64,000 bases of DNA from Paractinoplanes bogorensis (GCF_018829635.1 NZ_JAHKKG010000010.1:372001-436000), one strand, 5' to 3'. Counted from the stretch's first letter, positions 33,495-43,092 are shown. Notes: generated by a model from the sequence alone, not told the origin. Numbers and translations: made by a program.

Positions 33495-35189
33495 ATGTCG
33501 AGTTCTCATCTTCTTCCGCGCATGAAGCCGCGCGTTTGGATAGCCGCCGTCTCGCTGGTCGCGCTGGGGGCCTGCTCCACCGGCGGCGGCGCCGTCACCG
33601 ACCGGTCCGCCGCGCCTTCAGCCCGGCCGGTCACCCAGGGTGGTTCGCTGGTCATCGGCGCCGAGCAGGAGCCGGACTGTGCCGACTGGATCGCGACCTG
33701 CGCCGGGGCCATCTGGGGCACCTACACGATGCAGGTGCCGACCATCCCCCAGGTCTTCGACACCCGCAAGGTCGGCGGGGTGTGGGCGCCGGTGCCGTCG
33801 GACATGATGGCCGGCGAGCCGCAGGCCACCATGCAGGGCGGCAAGCAGGTCATCACCTACAAGATCAGCCCGAAGGCCGTGTGGTCGGACGGCAAACCGA
33901 TCAGCTCGGCCGACCTGAAGTACACGGCGCTGCAGATCCGCGACGGCGACGACATCTTCGACAAGACCGGCTACGACCGCATCGAGAAGGTCGACACCCC
34001 CGACGCGGCCACCGCGGTGGTGACCCTCAAGAGCGCGTACGCGGGCTGGCGCAGCCTGTTCAGCGTCTACGGCGTGCTGCCGGCCCACCTGCTCGAGGGC
34101 AAGGACCGCGCCGCGATCATGAAGGACGGCTACTCGTTCAGCGGTGGCCCGTGGAAGATCGCGAGCTGGCAGAAGGGCACCTCGGTCACGCTGGTACCCA
34201 ACGACAAGTACTGGGGCGACAAACCCAAGCTGGACAAGGTCACCTTCAGCTTCCTGCCGGACACCTCGGCCGCCTTCCAGGCCCTCAAGAGCGGCCAGGT
34301 CGACGCGCTCTACCCGTCGCCCCAGCTCGACGCGATCAACCAGATCAAGGCCGGCCTGCCCGGCATCCAGTCGCAGGTCGATCCGCAGAGCGGCAGCCTC
34401 GAGGCGGTCTGGTTCAACAACGCGGCCGCCCCGTTCGACTCGGCGGCGGTGCGGCAGGCCTTCTCGTACGCGATCGACCGCAAGGCCATCGTCCAGCGCA
34501 TCTACGGCGGGCTCGGCGTCACCCAGGTCGCGCAGAGCTTCAACACCCCGATCGTCGGCGCCTACGCGGGTCAGGACTTCTCGGCCTACCAGCTGGACCT
34601 GGGCCAGGTCGACTCGCTGATGACCGGGGACGGCTGGGCCAAGGGCGCCGACGGCGTGTGGGCCAAGAGCGGCCAGCGCGCCGAGTTCACGATGGTCAGC
34701 CTGGCCGCCAACAAGCGCCGCGACCTGATGGTGCAGATCCTGCAGGAGCAGCTCAAGACGGCCGGCTTCGCGATGAGCGTCAAGACCGAGACCCCGGCCA
34801 ACCTGTTCAGCAAGATCACTCCGAAGGGCGCCTACCAGGCCGGGCTGTGGTCGCTGGTCGACACCTTCCCCGACCCGACGCTGAGCGCGACCTTCAACTC
34901 GGCCAACATCCCGAGCGACGCCAACGGCTTCTCCGGCATCAACTTCATCCGGGCCAAGGCCGACGGGCTGGACGGGCTGCTCGAGAAGGTCGACACCACG
35001 CTGGAGGTGCCCGCCCGCACCGAGGCGGCCAAACAGGCCGACGCGGTCATCGCCAAGGACGCGCTCTCGCTGCCGCTCGACACCGTGCCGCTGGTGCTGC
35101 TCTGGGCCGACAAGGTCGGCGGACCGCTGGCCATCAACCCGGTCGAGGGTCCCTTCTGGAACCTGGAGCAGTGGGGCATCGCAAGCTGA
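33495..35189 (+). CDS. Peptide/nickel-type ABC transporter substrate-binding lipoprotein
   Basis: A 564-residue family 5 solute-binding protein (DppA/OppA type). The signal peptide ends at lipobox Cys27 (LVALGAC). Family elements are visible, such as DGKPISSADLKYT and FSYAIDRKAIVQRIYGG. The ATG at 33495 is chosen because GAGGAG lies upstream and the signal peptide then starts normally. It would capture oligopeptides or a related large solute outside the cell. It leads a six-gene operon that ends with a tartrate-dehydrogenase-like gene. Confidence 0.92.
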   Translation: MSSSHLLPRMKPRVWIAAVSLVALGACSTGGGAVTDRSAAPSARPVTQGGSLVIGAEQEPDCADWIATCAGAIWGTYTMQVPTIPQVFDTRKVGGVWAPVPSDMMAGEPQATMQGGKQVITYKISPKAVWSDGKPISSADLKYTALQIRDGDDIFDKTGYDRIEKVDTPDAATAVVTLKSAYAGWRSLFSVYGVLPAHLLEGKDRAAIMKDGYSFSGGPWKIASWQKGTSVTLVPNDKYWGDKPKLDKVTFSFLPDTSAAFQALKSGQVDALYPSPQLDAINQIKAGLPGIQSQVDPQSGSLEAVWFNNAAAPFDSAAVRQAFSYAIDRKAIVQRIYGGLGVTQVAQSFNTPIVGAYAGQDFSAYQLDLGQVDSLMTGDGWAKGADGVWAKSGQRAEFTMVSLAANKRRDLMVQILQEQLKTAGFAMSVKTETPANLFSKITPKGAYQAGLWSLVDTFPDPTLSATFNSANIPSDANGFSGINFIRAKADGLDGLLEKVDTTLEVPARTEAAKQADAVIAKDALSLPLDTVPLVLLWADKVGGPLAINPVEGPFWNLEQWGIAS

Positions 35190-36157
35190 TGGTCCGCTAC
35201 GTCCTGCGCCGTCTCGTGGTGAGCGTGCCGGTCCTGCTGATCGCCTCGATGGTGCTCTTCTGGGCCGTCCGCAAGACCTTCGACCCGGTGGCCAAGCTGC
35301 GGCAGTCCCAGGACCCGCAGGCCGTGCAGCGCGCGATCGAGCAGCAGGGCCTGGACCGTTCCCTGCCCGAGCAGTACTGGCTCTGGCTACGGGCGTTCGC
35401 CGGTGGTGACTGGGGCAGCAGCAGCCGTACGGGCGAAGACGTGCGCTCGATGATCGTGCACGCGTTGTGGCCGACCGCGCAGCTCGCGTTCTGGAGCATC
35501 GCGGTCGCCACCGTCCTGGCCGCGCTGGTCGGCGTCTACTCGGCCGTACGGCAGTACTCCGGCGCCGACCACTTCTTCACCGGCCTGGCCTACGTGGGCA
35601 TCTCGTTGCCGGCGTTCTGGTTCGGGCTGGTGCTGATCGACCTGCTGGCCGTCGGGCCGCGCCAGCGCTTCGGGCTGGCCGAGCCGCCGCTCTACTTCAT
35701 CGGCCTGCACTCGAACGGACAGTCCGGCTTCGACCTCGACTACCTGCGTCATCTGGTGCTGCCGGTGGCCACCGTCTCGATCACCCTGGTCGCGACCTGG
35801 AGCCGGTTCGCCCGCTCGTCGATGCTCGACGCGCTGGCCAGCGACTACGTGCGGACGGCGCGGGCCAAGGGCGTCCCGCGCCGCCGCGTCATCTGGCGGC
35901 ACGCCGCGCGCAACTCGGCCGCACCGTTCCTGACCGTCGTCGCCCTGGACGCGGCGCTGCTCATCGGAGGACTCGTGGTCACCGAGCAGATCTTCGCCAT
36001 CCCCGGCATGGGCCGCCTGTTCTTCGCCTCGCTCGGTTCCGGCGACGTGTTCGTCCTGGTGCCGTGGATGCTGGTGGTCGCGGCGGCCATCGTGCTGTGC
36101 AACCTGCTGGCCGACATCGGTTACGCCCTTCTGGACCCGCGGGTGAGGCTGCGATGA
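35189..36157 (+). CDS. Peptide-type ABC transporter permease (DppB-like)
   Basis: A 322-residue membrane protein with six predicted helices. The first helix is near residues 9-27, and the EAA-type coupling loop appears as YVRTARAKGVPRRRVIWRHAARNS. It overlaps the binding-protein stop as TGATG and the next permease by ATGA, so the importer subunits are made together. It pairs with the DppC-like protein as the transmembrane channel. Confidence 0.92.
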   Translation: MVRYVLRRLVVSVPVLLIASMVLFWAVRKTFDPVAKLRQSQDPQAVQRAIEQQGLDRSLPEQYWLWLRAFAGGDWGSSSRTGEDVRSMIVHALWPTAQLAFWSIAVATVLAALVGVYSAVRQYSGADHFFTGLAYVGISLPAFWFGLVLIDLLAVGPRQRFGLAEPPLYFIGLHSNGQSGFDLDYLRHLVLPVATVSITLVATWSRFARSSMLDALASDYVRTARAKGVPRRRVIWRHAARNSAAPFLTVVALDAALLIGGLVVTEQIFAIPGMGRLFFASLGSGDVFVLVPWMLVVAAAIVLCNLLADIGYALLDPRVRLR

Positions 36158-37017
36158 CGACGAGCGCGCCGGCCACCACCCGGCCCGGCTTCCTGCGCCG
36201 GTTCCTGCGGCACCGCCTGGCCGCGGCCGGGCTGATCATCCTGTTCGTGCTGCTGGTCGCCTGCTTCGGCGCCGACTGGCTCGCGCCGTTCGCCCGTGGC
36301 CACCAGGATCTGGCCCTCGGCCCGACCCCGCCCTCCGGCGCGCACTGGCTGGGCACCGACGAGCTCGGGCGCGACCAGCTGACCGAGCTGATGTACGCGG
36401 GCCGCATCTCGCTGGCCATCGGCCTGGCCGTGGCGATCCTGTCCACCGCCGTCGGCACCCTGCTCGGCGCGGTGGCCGGCTATCTGGGCGGGATCGGCAG
36501 CGAGGCGATCCTGCGGCTGACCGACCTGTTCCTGATCGTGCCCGGCATCGCCGTGCTGGCCCTGGCCCTGCAGGCGTTCGGCAGCTCGATGATCACGATC
36601 GTGCTGGTGCTGGCCGCGCTCGGCTGGACCTACATCGCCCGGGTGGTCCGCGGCCAGGTGCTATCGCTGCGCGAACGCGAGTTCGTCGAGGCGGCCCGCG
36701 GCATCGGCGCCTCCGGGGCCCGGATCATCTTCCGGCACCTGCTGCCCAACCTGGCCGGGGTGATCGCGGTCGGCATCTCGCTGTCGGTCGCGGCCGCGAT
36801 CATCGCCGAGTCGACGCTGAGCTACCTCGGCTACGGCGTGCAGCCGCCGCAGACCAGCTGGGGCTCGCTGCTGAGCCAGGCGGCCGGCTATCTGGGCACG
36901 CCCCAGGCCTACCTGCTCTACACGCCGGGCCTGCTCATCCTGGTCGCGGTGCTGTGCGTGAACTTCATCGGCGACGGGCTGCGCGACGCCCTCGACCCGC
37001 GGGGACGGCAGCTGTGA
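36154..37017 (+). CDS. Peptide-type ABC transporter permease (DppC-like)
   Basis: A 287-residue partner permease. It has an N-terminal helix near residues 22-45, the extracytoplasmic LGTDELGRDQLTELMYAGRISL segment typical of DppC, and the coupling loop FVEAARGIGASGARIIFRHLLPN. Its last codons overlap the GTG start of the first ATPase by 4 nt. Confidence 0.92.
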   Translation: MTTSAPATTRPGFLRRFLRHRLAAAGLIILFVLLVACFGADWLAPFARGHQDLALGPTPPSGAHWLGTDELGRDQLTELMYAGRISLAIGLAVAILSTAVGTLLGAVAGYLGGIGSEAILRLTDLFLIVPGIAVLALALQAFGSSMITIVLVLAALGWTYIARVVRGQVLSLREREFVEAARGIGASGARIIFRHLLPNLAGVIAVGISLSVAAAIIAESTLSYLGYGVQPPQTSWGSLLSQAAGYLGTPQAYLLYTPGLLILVAVLCVNFIGDGLRDALDPRGRQL

Positions 37018-38012
37018 ACGAACCCCTGCTCGAGGTCACCGACCTGCGGGTCGACTACAAGACACACGCCGGTCCGGCCCATGTCGTCGACGGACTGTCG
37101 TTCCGGGTCGAGCCCGGTGAGACGCTGGGCATCGTCGGCGAGTCGGGGTCGGGCAAGACCATGACGTCGATGGCGATCCTCGGCCTGCTGCCCCGGGCGG
37201 CCCGGGTCTCCGGTTCGGTGCGCTTCGAAGGGCAGGAACTCGTCGGTCTCTCCGACCGCAGGCTGCGCGACATCCGGGGCCGCCGGATCGCCATGGTCTT
37301 CCAGGACGCGCTGGCCGCCCTCAACCCGGTGATGACCGTCGGCGACCAGCTGACCGAGGCGATCCGGGTGCACCGGCGGCAGGCGACCCGGCGCGAGCTG
37401 ACCACGCGGGCCACCGAGCTGCTCGAGCTGGTCGGGATTCCTTCTCCCGTACGGCGTCTGGCCCAGTTTCCGCACGAGTTCTCCGGCGGCATGCGGCAAC
37501 GCGTCATGATCGCGATGAGCATCGCCAACGAGCCCCGCCTGATCATCGCCGACGAGCCCACCACGGCCCTCGACGTCACCGTGCAGGCGCAGGTGCTCGA
37601 TGTGCTCGGTGACGTGCAACGGCGTACGGGAGCCGCTCTGTTGCTCATCACCCACGACCTCGGGGTGGTGGCCGGGCTGGCCGATCGCGTGCTTGTGATG
37701 TACGGCGGTGACCAGATCGAACAGGGCGGCGTGGAGGACATCTTCTACACTCCGGCTCACCCCTACACGTCGGGGCTGCTGGCCTCGCTGCCCGCCATGC
37801 AGCGGCGGGTGCCGGGCGCCCGGCTGCACCAGATCGCCGGGCAGCCGCCCGCACCGACCGCCCTGCCACCCGGCTGCCGCTTCGCCGAACGCTGCCCGCA
37901 CGCCGAACCGGGCCGGTGCGACCGGGCCAAACCGGAGCCGGTCGCCGTCTCCGCCACCCAGAAGGCGCGATGTGTGCGCGCCGGCGAGATCGCGGCGGAG
38001 GTGACCCGATGA
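37014..38012 (+). CDS. Peptide-type ABC transporter ATP-binding protein (DppD-like)
   Basis: A 332-residue ATPase starting at a GTG. Walker A is GESGSGKT (42-49), the Q-loop is MVFQDALAALNPVMTV, the signature is FSGGMRQR and Walker B is LIIADEPTTALD. The C-terminal oligopeptide-transporter domain has the Cys pattern CRFAERCPHAEPGRC, which binds an iron-sulfur cluster in some relatives. It would power import as a heterodimer with the next protein. Confidence 0.93.
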   Translation: MNEPLLEVTDLRVDYKTHAGPAHVVDGLSFRVEPGETLGIVGESGSGKTMTSMAILGLLPRAARVSGSVRFEGQELVGLSDRRLRDIRGRRIAMVFQDALAALNPVMTVGDQLTEAIRVHRRQATRRELTTRATELLELVGIPSPVRRLAQFPHEFSGGMRQRVMIAMSIANEPRLIIADEPTTALDVTVQAQVLDVLGDVQRRTGAALLLITHDLGVVAGLADRVLVMYGGDQIEQGGVEDIFYTPAHPYTSGLLASLPAMQRRVPGARLHQIAGQPPAPTALPPGCRFAERCPHAEPGRCDRAKPEPVAVSATQKARCVRAGEIAAEVTR

Positions 38013-38992
38013 GCTCGGCCCTGACCATCACCGACGTGACCAAGCACTACCGGATCGGCGGCGGGCTGTTCGGGCGCGGACATCAGTCGGTGCAGGCGGT
38101 CAACCGGGTGAGCCTGTCGGTGCCCGCCGCCCAGACGTACGGGCTGGTCGGCGAGACCGGCTGCGGCAAGTCCAGCCTGGGCCGGTGCGTGGCCCGGCTG
38201 GCCGACCCCGACCAGGGCCGCGTGCTGGTGGGCGACACCGACGTCGGGCCGGCCGGCGGGGTGCCGCTGCGGACCGTACGGCGGTTGGTGCAGTTGGTCT
38301 TCCAGGACCCGTACGCGTCGCTCAACCCCCGGCTGACCGTCGAGCAGATGCTGACCGAGCCGCTGGTCATCCACGGCCTGCACGCCGGGCGGCGGCGGGA
38401 ACGCGTACGGGATCTGCTGGCCATGGTCGGACTCGGCGCGTCCGCGGCCGACCGGTTCCCGCACGAGTTCTCCGGAGGCCAGCGGCAACGGCTCGGTATC
38501 GCCCGTGCCCTCGCCGTCGAGCCGCAGGTGCTCGTGCTCGACGAGCCGGTCAGCGCGCTCGACGTGAGCGTGCGGGCCGGGGTGCTCAACCTGCTGGCCG
38601 ACCTGCAGGACGAGTTCGGCCTGACCTACCTGTTCATCGCGCACGACCTGTCGGTCGTGCGGCATTCCAGTGCCACGGTGGGCGTGATGTATCTCGGCGG
38701 GGTGGTCGAGGAAGCGCCCACCGATCTACTTTTCGAGGCGCCCCGACATCCGTACACGCAAGCCTTGCTCTCGGCCGTGCCCCTGGCCGACCCGCGACGG
38801 GAACGGGCGCGCGAGCGCATCGTGCTGACCGGTGACGTGCCGAGCCCGGTCGACCCGCCGTCGGGCTGCCGCTTCCGGACCCGGTGCTGGAAGGCGACCG
38901 AGATCTGCACGACCGAACCGCCCCTGCTGCTGGAGGTGGGCGACGGTCAGCGGGTCGCCTGTCACCACCCCGCCGTTCGAGGAGAGAACTGA
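38009..38992 (+). CDS. Peptide-type ABC transporter ATP-binding protein (DppF-like)
   Basis: A 327-residue ATPase. Walker A GETGCGKSS (near 48-56), Q-loop LVFQDPYASLNPR, signature FSGGQRQR and Walker B VLVLDEPVSALD are intact. The C-terminal Cys pattern (GCRFRTRCWKATEIC) matches that of the partner. The 4-nt overlap with dppD-type gene shows coupling; the next gene starts 3 nt after its stop. Confidence 0.93.
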   Translation: MSSALTITDVTKHYRIGGGLFGRGHQSVQAVNRVSLSVPAAQTYGLVGETGCGKSSLGRCVARLADPDQGRVLVGDTDVGPAGGVPLRTVRRLVQLVFQDPYASLNPRLTVEQMLTEPLVIHGLHAGRRRERVRDLLAMVGLGASAADRFPHEFSGGQRQRLGIARALAVEPQVLVLDEPVSALDVSVRAGVLNLLADLQDEFGLTYLFIAHDLSVVRHSSATVGVMYLGGVVEEAPTDLLFEAPRHPYTQALLSAVPLADPRRERARERIVLTGDVPSPVDPPSGCRFRTRCWKATEICTTEPPLLLEVGDGQRVACHHPAVRGEN

Positions 38993-38995
38993 GTC

Positions 38996-40072
38996 ATGGC
39001 GAGAATTGCGGTGATCCCGGGGGACGGCATCGGGCGTGAGGTGGTGCCCGAGGGCATCCGGGTGCTCGAAGCGGCGGCTTCGCTTCATGGCGTGCCGCTG
39101 GAGTTCGAGTGGTTCGACTTCGCCAGCGCCGACTACTGGACCCGGCACGGCACGATGCTGCCGGACGACTGGTTCGACCTGCTGCGGCCGTACGACGCGA
39201 TCTTCTTCGGCGCGGTCGGCTGGCCCGAGGTGGTGCCCGACCACGTGTCGCTGTGGGGCAGCCTGCTGCAGTTCCGGCGCGGCTTCGACCAGTACGTCAA
39301 CCTGCGCCCGTGCCGGTTGCTGCCGGGTGTGCCGAGCCCGCTGGCCGGACGGCAGGCCGGTGACATCGACTTCATCGTGGTGCGGGAGAACACCGAGGGC
39401 GAGTACTCGAGCATCGGCGGGCGGATGTTCGAGGGCACCGAGCGCGAACTCGTGGTGCAGCAGACCGTCATGACCCGCGTAGGGGTCGATCGGGTGCAGG
39501 CGTACGCGCTGGATCTGGCCGCCCGCCGCCCGGCCCGGCATCTCACCTCGGCGACCAAGAGCAACGGCATCTCGATCTCGATGCCCTACTGGGACGAGCG
39601 CATGCGGCAGGCCGCCGAGCGCCGGCCCGAGGTGCGGGTCGACCAGTTCCACATCGACGCGCTCACCGCGCATCTGGTGCTCGACCCGGGGAAGTTCGAC
39701 GTCATCGTGGCCAGCAACCTGTTCGGCGACATCCTCTCGGATCTCGGCCCCGCGCTGACCGGCACGCTCGGGGTGGCGCCGAGCGCGAACATCAACCCCG
39801 AGCGGACCTTCCCCAGCCTGTTCGAGCCGGTGCACGGCTCGGCCCCGGACATCGCGGGCCGCGGCATCGCCAACCCGATCGGCCAGATCTGGTGCGGCGC
39901 GCTGATGCTCGAACACCTCGGGCAGCCGCGCGCCGCCGCCGCGATCGTGGCCGCCGTCGAGTCGGTGCTCACCGCGGGCACGCAGCTCACCCCCGATCTC
40001 GGCGGCGCCGCCCGGACCGAGGATCTGGGCCGGGCGATCGCCTCAGAGGTGGCTCGCGTAGAAGCCGGCTAG
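38996..40072 (+). CDS. Tartrate dehydrogenase/isopropylmalate dehydrogenase-family enzyme
   Basis: A 358-residue NAD-dependent beta-hydroxyacid oxidative decarboxylase. The sequence starts RIAVIPGDGIGREVVPEG, followed by the substrate segment VVRENTEGEYSSIGG and the metal region NLFGDILSDLGPALTG. The extra WGSLLQFRRGFDQYVNLRP element resembles the tartrate dehydrogenase (TtuC/YeaU) group more than LeuB. It acts on tartrate, malate or another 2-hydroxy diacid. It is the last gene of the peptide importer operon (3 nt gap), which hints that the imported compound yields a hydroxy diacid. Its last 30 bp overlap the convergent hydrolase. Confidence 0.87.
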   Translation: MARIAVIPGDGIGREVVPEGIRVLEAAASLHGVPLEFEWFDFASADYWTRHGTMLPDDWFDLLRPYDAIFFGAVGWPEVVPDHVSLWGSLLQFRRGFDQYVNLRPCRLLPGVPSPLAGRQAGDIDFIVVRENTEGEYSSIGGRMFEGTERELVVQQTVMTRVGVDRVQAYALDLAARRPARHLTSATKSNGISISMPYWDERMRQAAERRPEVRVDQFHIDALTAHLVLDPGKFDVIVASNLFGDILSDLGPALTGTLGVAPSANINPERTFPSLFEPVHGSAPDIAGRGIANPIGQIWCGALMLEHLGQPRAAAAIVAAVESVLTAGTQLTPDLGGAARTEDLGRAIASEVARVEAG

Positions 40073-40951
40073 CCGGTCGACGGCGGCGTCCACGTATTCC
40101 GGGACGTCGTACATCTCGTAGTGCCGGGCGTCCGGGACCACCAGGCGGTCGACCGGGTTCGGGGCCAGCTTCCACAGCCGCTCGGCCGCCGTGTCGAACC
40201 CGGTGCCCTCCAGATGCTCGGCCAGCACCAGCTGCAGCGGCTGGGTCATGAGCTGGTCGACCAGGTGGAACGCGTCGAACCCGATCAGCAGCGAGTCGCC
40301 GCGGGTCAGCCGGCGGTTGGTCGAGCGCTCGTGACGGCCCCGGCCGGTGCGGTAGTAGGTGATCGCCTGCAGCAGGTCGACGTCGGTGACCCCGGCCGCG
40401 ACCGCGTCGCCCATGGTGTCGGGCAGCCACTGCTCGCGGCTCAGTTCGCCGGTGCGGACCTCTTCGAGGCGTGCCTCGGCCAGGGCGTCGAGCGCGGCCG
40501 CCGGGCCGTCGGCCTGGAACCCGCGGAACGAGGCGCCGATCTCGCCCGGGTCGACCGCGCCGACCGCTTTGATGCGGTGGTCGGTGCGGGCGGTGAAGAT
40601 CGCGTAGCCGCCGCCGGCGCAGATGCCGAGCACGCCGATGCGCTGCGGGTCGATGCCGGGGAGCGCGGTGAGGGCGTCGATCGCGTACGAGATGTCCTCG
40701 CTGCGCCGGTACGGGTCCTCCAGGTCACGGGGCTCGCCGCCGCTCTCGCCCTGGTGGGCCGGGTCGAACACGAGGGCCGCGATGCCGTGCGCGGCCAGCC
40801 GGGAAGCGTAGTTGGCGCCGATCTGCTCCTTCACGCTGCTGCCGGGCGTGGACAGCACGACGGCGCTCAGCGGGGCCGACGCGTCGAGTTCGTGGGGCAG
40901 GTGCAGTTCGGCGGCGAGCGTGATCGGTCCCCGCGGGATTTCGACGTGCAT
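40043..40951 (-). CDS. Dienelactone-hydrolase/YcjY-like hydrolase with Cys nucleophile
   Basis: A 302-residue alpha/beta hydrolase. The nucleophile elbow reads GICAGGG with Cys111 in the place of Ser, as in the YcjY and dienelactone hydrolase groups. Other family elements are STPGSSVKEQ and FDPAHQGESGGEPR; the base His is probably in DARHYEMYD. The ATG at 40951 has AAGGGG upstream. It diverges from a MarR regulator and is probably its target. Substrate unknown. Confidence 0.85.
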   Translation of the reverse strand: MHVEIPRGPITLAAELHLPHELDASAPLSAVVLSTPGSSVKEQIGANYASRLAAHGIAALVFDPAHQGESGGEPRDLEDPYRRSEDISYAIDALTALPGIDPQRIGVLGICAGGGYAIFTARTDHRIKAVGAVDPGEIGASFRGFQADGPAAALDALAEARLEEVRTGELSREQWLPDTMGDAVAAGVTDVDLLQAITYYRTGRGRHERSTNRRLTRGDSLLIGFDAFHLVDQLMTQPLQLVLAEHLEGTGFDTAAERLWKLAPNPVDRLVVPDARHYEMYDVPEYVDAAVDRLAGFYASHL

Positions 40952-40968
40952 GGAACAACCCCTTTCGT

Positions 40969-40980
40969 TTCCGTACGGAA
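40969..40980. promoter_or_regulatory. Perfect 12-bp palindrome in the hydrolase/MarR divergent region
   Basis: TTCCGTACGGAA is fully symmetric and lies 18 nt upstream of the hydrolase start. A second related segment (TTCGAAACCGTAC) follows at 40990-41002. Together they are a plausible MarR operator. Confidence 0.5.
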
Positions 40981-41030
40981 TCACGATAGTTCGAAACCGT
41001 ACTAGTTGCCACCGGCCTAGAATTGATCAC

Positions 41031-41444
41031 ATGTCGGTTGATGCCGCAGGTCTGTGGAGGTTGAACCACCGCCTGCTCACCGTGGTGCTGGACGCGTGCA
41101 CCGCCGACCTGGCCGAGCTCGGGCTGGACACCAAGGAGTTCTTCGTGCTGGCCGAGGTGGCGACGTCGCCCTACCCGGCCGAGCTCGCGTCCACGCTCGT
41201 CATCTCCAAGGCGAGCATGACCGCGTACGTACGGAATCTGGTCGCCCTGGGTTTTCTGCGGCGCGAGATCGACGACGCCGACCTGCGCCGACACCGGCTC
41301 GAGCTGACTCCCACCGGGGTGGCGGCCCGCGACCGCGCCCTGGCCGTGCTCGCCGCCGAGTTCGACCGGCGACTCGACAAGATCACGTCACATGACCGCT
41401 CCGAGCTGGCCCGCATCCTGCTCGCCCTGACCGCCGCGGATTGA
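41031..41444 (+). CDS. MarR-family transcriptional regulator
   Basis: A 137-residue winged-helix regulator. The DNA-binding part reads AELASTLVISKASMTAYVRNLVALGFLRREIDDADLRRHRLELTPTG, which includes the wing Asp-Arg pattern. The ATG at 41031 gives a normal MarR length; the frame is open further upstream but lies in the promoter region. It is divergent from the Cys-type hydrolase and followed by an EstC-like hydrolase after 34 nt. Ligand unknown. Confidence 0.88.
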   Translation: MSVDAAGLWRLNHRLLTVVLDACTADLAELGLDTKEFFVLAEVATSPYPAELASTLVISKASMTAYVRNLVALGFLRREIDDADLRRHRLELTPTGVAARDRALAVLAAEFDRRLDKITSHDRSELARILLALTAAD

Positions 41445-41478
41445 CCCGGTTCCCACAACACGGTGTCGAATCGCCACC

Positions 41479-42168
41479 ATGAAACCCACCGTCGTCCTCG
41501 TCCACGGGGCCTTCGCCGAGTCGGCCAGTTGGAGCGGGGTGATCGAGCGCCTGCCGGGCTACCCGGTCGTCGCCGCGCCCAACCCGCTGCGCAGCCTGAC
41601 CGGCGACGCCGCCGTCGTCTCCAGCCTGCTCGCCACGATCAGCGGGCCGGTCGTGCTCGTCGGCCACTCGTACGGGGGCGCGGTCATCTCGAACGCCGCC
41701 GTCGGGCACGACCACGTGCGGGCGCTGGTGTTCGTCGCCGGGTTCGCGCCCGAGGCCGGGGAGAGCATCGGCGCGCTGTCCGGAAAATTCCCCGGCAGCA
41801 CCCTGGGCGAGACGCTGCGCGAGGTGCCCCTGCCGGACGGGACGGTCGACCTCTACATCCGGCCCGAGAAGTTCCACCAGCAGTTCGCGGCCGACCTCAC
41901 GCCCGAACGCGCCGCGATCGACGCCGCCACCCAGCGCCCGCTCAACACCACGGCGCTCAACGAGGGCTCCGGCGAACCGGCCTGGAAAACCGTGCCGTCC
42001 TGGTTCGTCTATCCCGAACTCGACTACAACATCCCGCTCGCCGCGCACCGTTTCATGGCCGAGCGCGCCGGTGCCCGGATCAGCGTGGAACTGCCCGGGG
42101 CGTCGCACGCCATCCCGGCCTCTTCGCCGGCCGCGGTGGCCGAGGTCATCGTGAAAGCGGCGAGCTGA
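41479..42168 (+). CDS. EstC-like alpha/beta hydrolase
   Basis: A 229-residue small hydrolase. Nucleophile Ser64 is in VGHSYGG, the acid Asp is probably in YPELDYNIP, and His210 is in GASHAIP. The start TVVLVHGAFAESASWSGVI is typical of the EstC/salicylate-esterase-like group, which has a short cap. It overlaps the DUF5996 gene as TGATG, and it may be co-transcribed with the upstream marR-type gene. Substrate unknown. Confidence 0.87.
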   Translation: MKPTVVLVHGAFAESASWSGVIERLPGYPVVAAPNPLRSLTGDAAVVSSLLATISGPVVLVGHSYGGAVISNAAVGHDHVRALVFVAGFAPEAGESIGALSGKFPGSTLGETLREVPLPDGTVDLYIRPEKFHQQFAADLTPERAAIDAATQRPLNTTALNEGSGEPAWKTVPSWFVYPELDYNIPLAAHRFMAERAGARISVELPGASHAIPASSPAAVAEVIVKAAS

Positions 42169-43052
42169 TGACGTGGCCGCGCCTGCGGGTGGCCGACTGG
42201 ACCGAAACCCGCGACACCCTGCACATGTGGACGCAGATCGTGGGCAAGGTGCGCATGGCCTACGCGCCGCCGGTCAACCATTGGTGGCACTGCACGCTTT
42301 ATCCCGGCGCGCGCGGGCTGAGCACGTCGGCCATTCCGTACGGGGAAACGGTCTTCACCCTTGATTTTGATTTCCTCGACCATCGCCTGCATATTCGCAG
42401 CAGCGACGGCCGGGCCCGCGAGGTCACGCTCGAACCGAAATCGGTGGCCACCTTCTACGGCGAAACGATGGAAGCACTCTCCACGTTGGGCATCGAACCG
42501 CGGATCCACGCGTCGCCCAACGAGGTCGAGGCGGCCATTCCCTTCGCCGAGGACGAGACCCATTTCTCGTACGACGGTGAAGCCGTGCAACGGTTCTGGC
42601 GCCAGATGCTGCAGGCGCAACGGGTGCTCGAACAGTTCCGGTCCGAGTTCGTGGGCAAGGCGAGCCCGGTGCATTTCTTCTGGGGTGCGATGGACCTCGC
42701 CTACACACGCTTTTCCGGCCGGGTCGCGCCGATTCACCCGGGTGGCGCCCCGAACTGCCCGCCGTGGGTGATGCAGGAGGGCTATTCACACGAGCTGGCC
42801 AGTTTCGGTTTCTGGCCCGGGGGCGGCACGGAAGGAGCGTTCTACGCGTATGCCTATCCGGAGCCTCCCGGTTATGCCGAGCGCACCGGCCGGTTCTATG
42901 ACCACACCCTGAAGGAATGCCTGCTCCCGTACGAGGTGGCAGCCGACTCGGCCGATCCCGGCGCGACGGTGCTGGAGTTTCTGCGCACGACCTACGCGGG
43001 CGCCGCCGATCTGGGCGGCTGGGACCGCAAGGCCTTGGAAATGAGCCGATAG
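42168..43052 (+). CDS. DUF5996 family protein
   Basis: A 294-residue soluble protein. It matches the DUF5996 pattern: W at residue 11 followed by TLHMWTQIVGKVRMAYAPPVNHWWHCTLYPGARGL, then SYDGEAVQRFWR and the C-terminal SHELASFGFWPGG with FYAYAYPEP. The many conserved Trp, His and Glu residues look like an enzyme, but no function is established to my knowledge. It overlaps the esterase stop by one base and is thus likely coupled to it. It is convergent with the LeuD-type gene, 40 bp apart. Confidence 0.82.
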   Translation: MTWPRLRVADWTETRDTLHMWTQIVGKVRMAYAPPVNHWWHCTLYPGARGLSTSAIPYGETVFTLDFDFLDHRLHIRSSDGRAREVTLEPKSVATFYGETMEALSTLGIEPRIHASPNEVEAAIPFAEDETHFSYDGEAVQRFWRQMLQAQRVLEQFRSEFVGKASPVHFFWGAMDLAYTRFSGRVAPIHPGGAPNCPPWVMQEGYSHELASFGFWPGGGTEGAFYAYAYPEPPGYAERTGRFYDHTLKECLLPYEVAADSADPGATVLEFLRTTYAGAADLGGWDRKALEMSR

Positions 43053-43092
43053 GACGAGGCGGCCGGTGGCCCGGTGGTTGCGTCGACGACCA

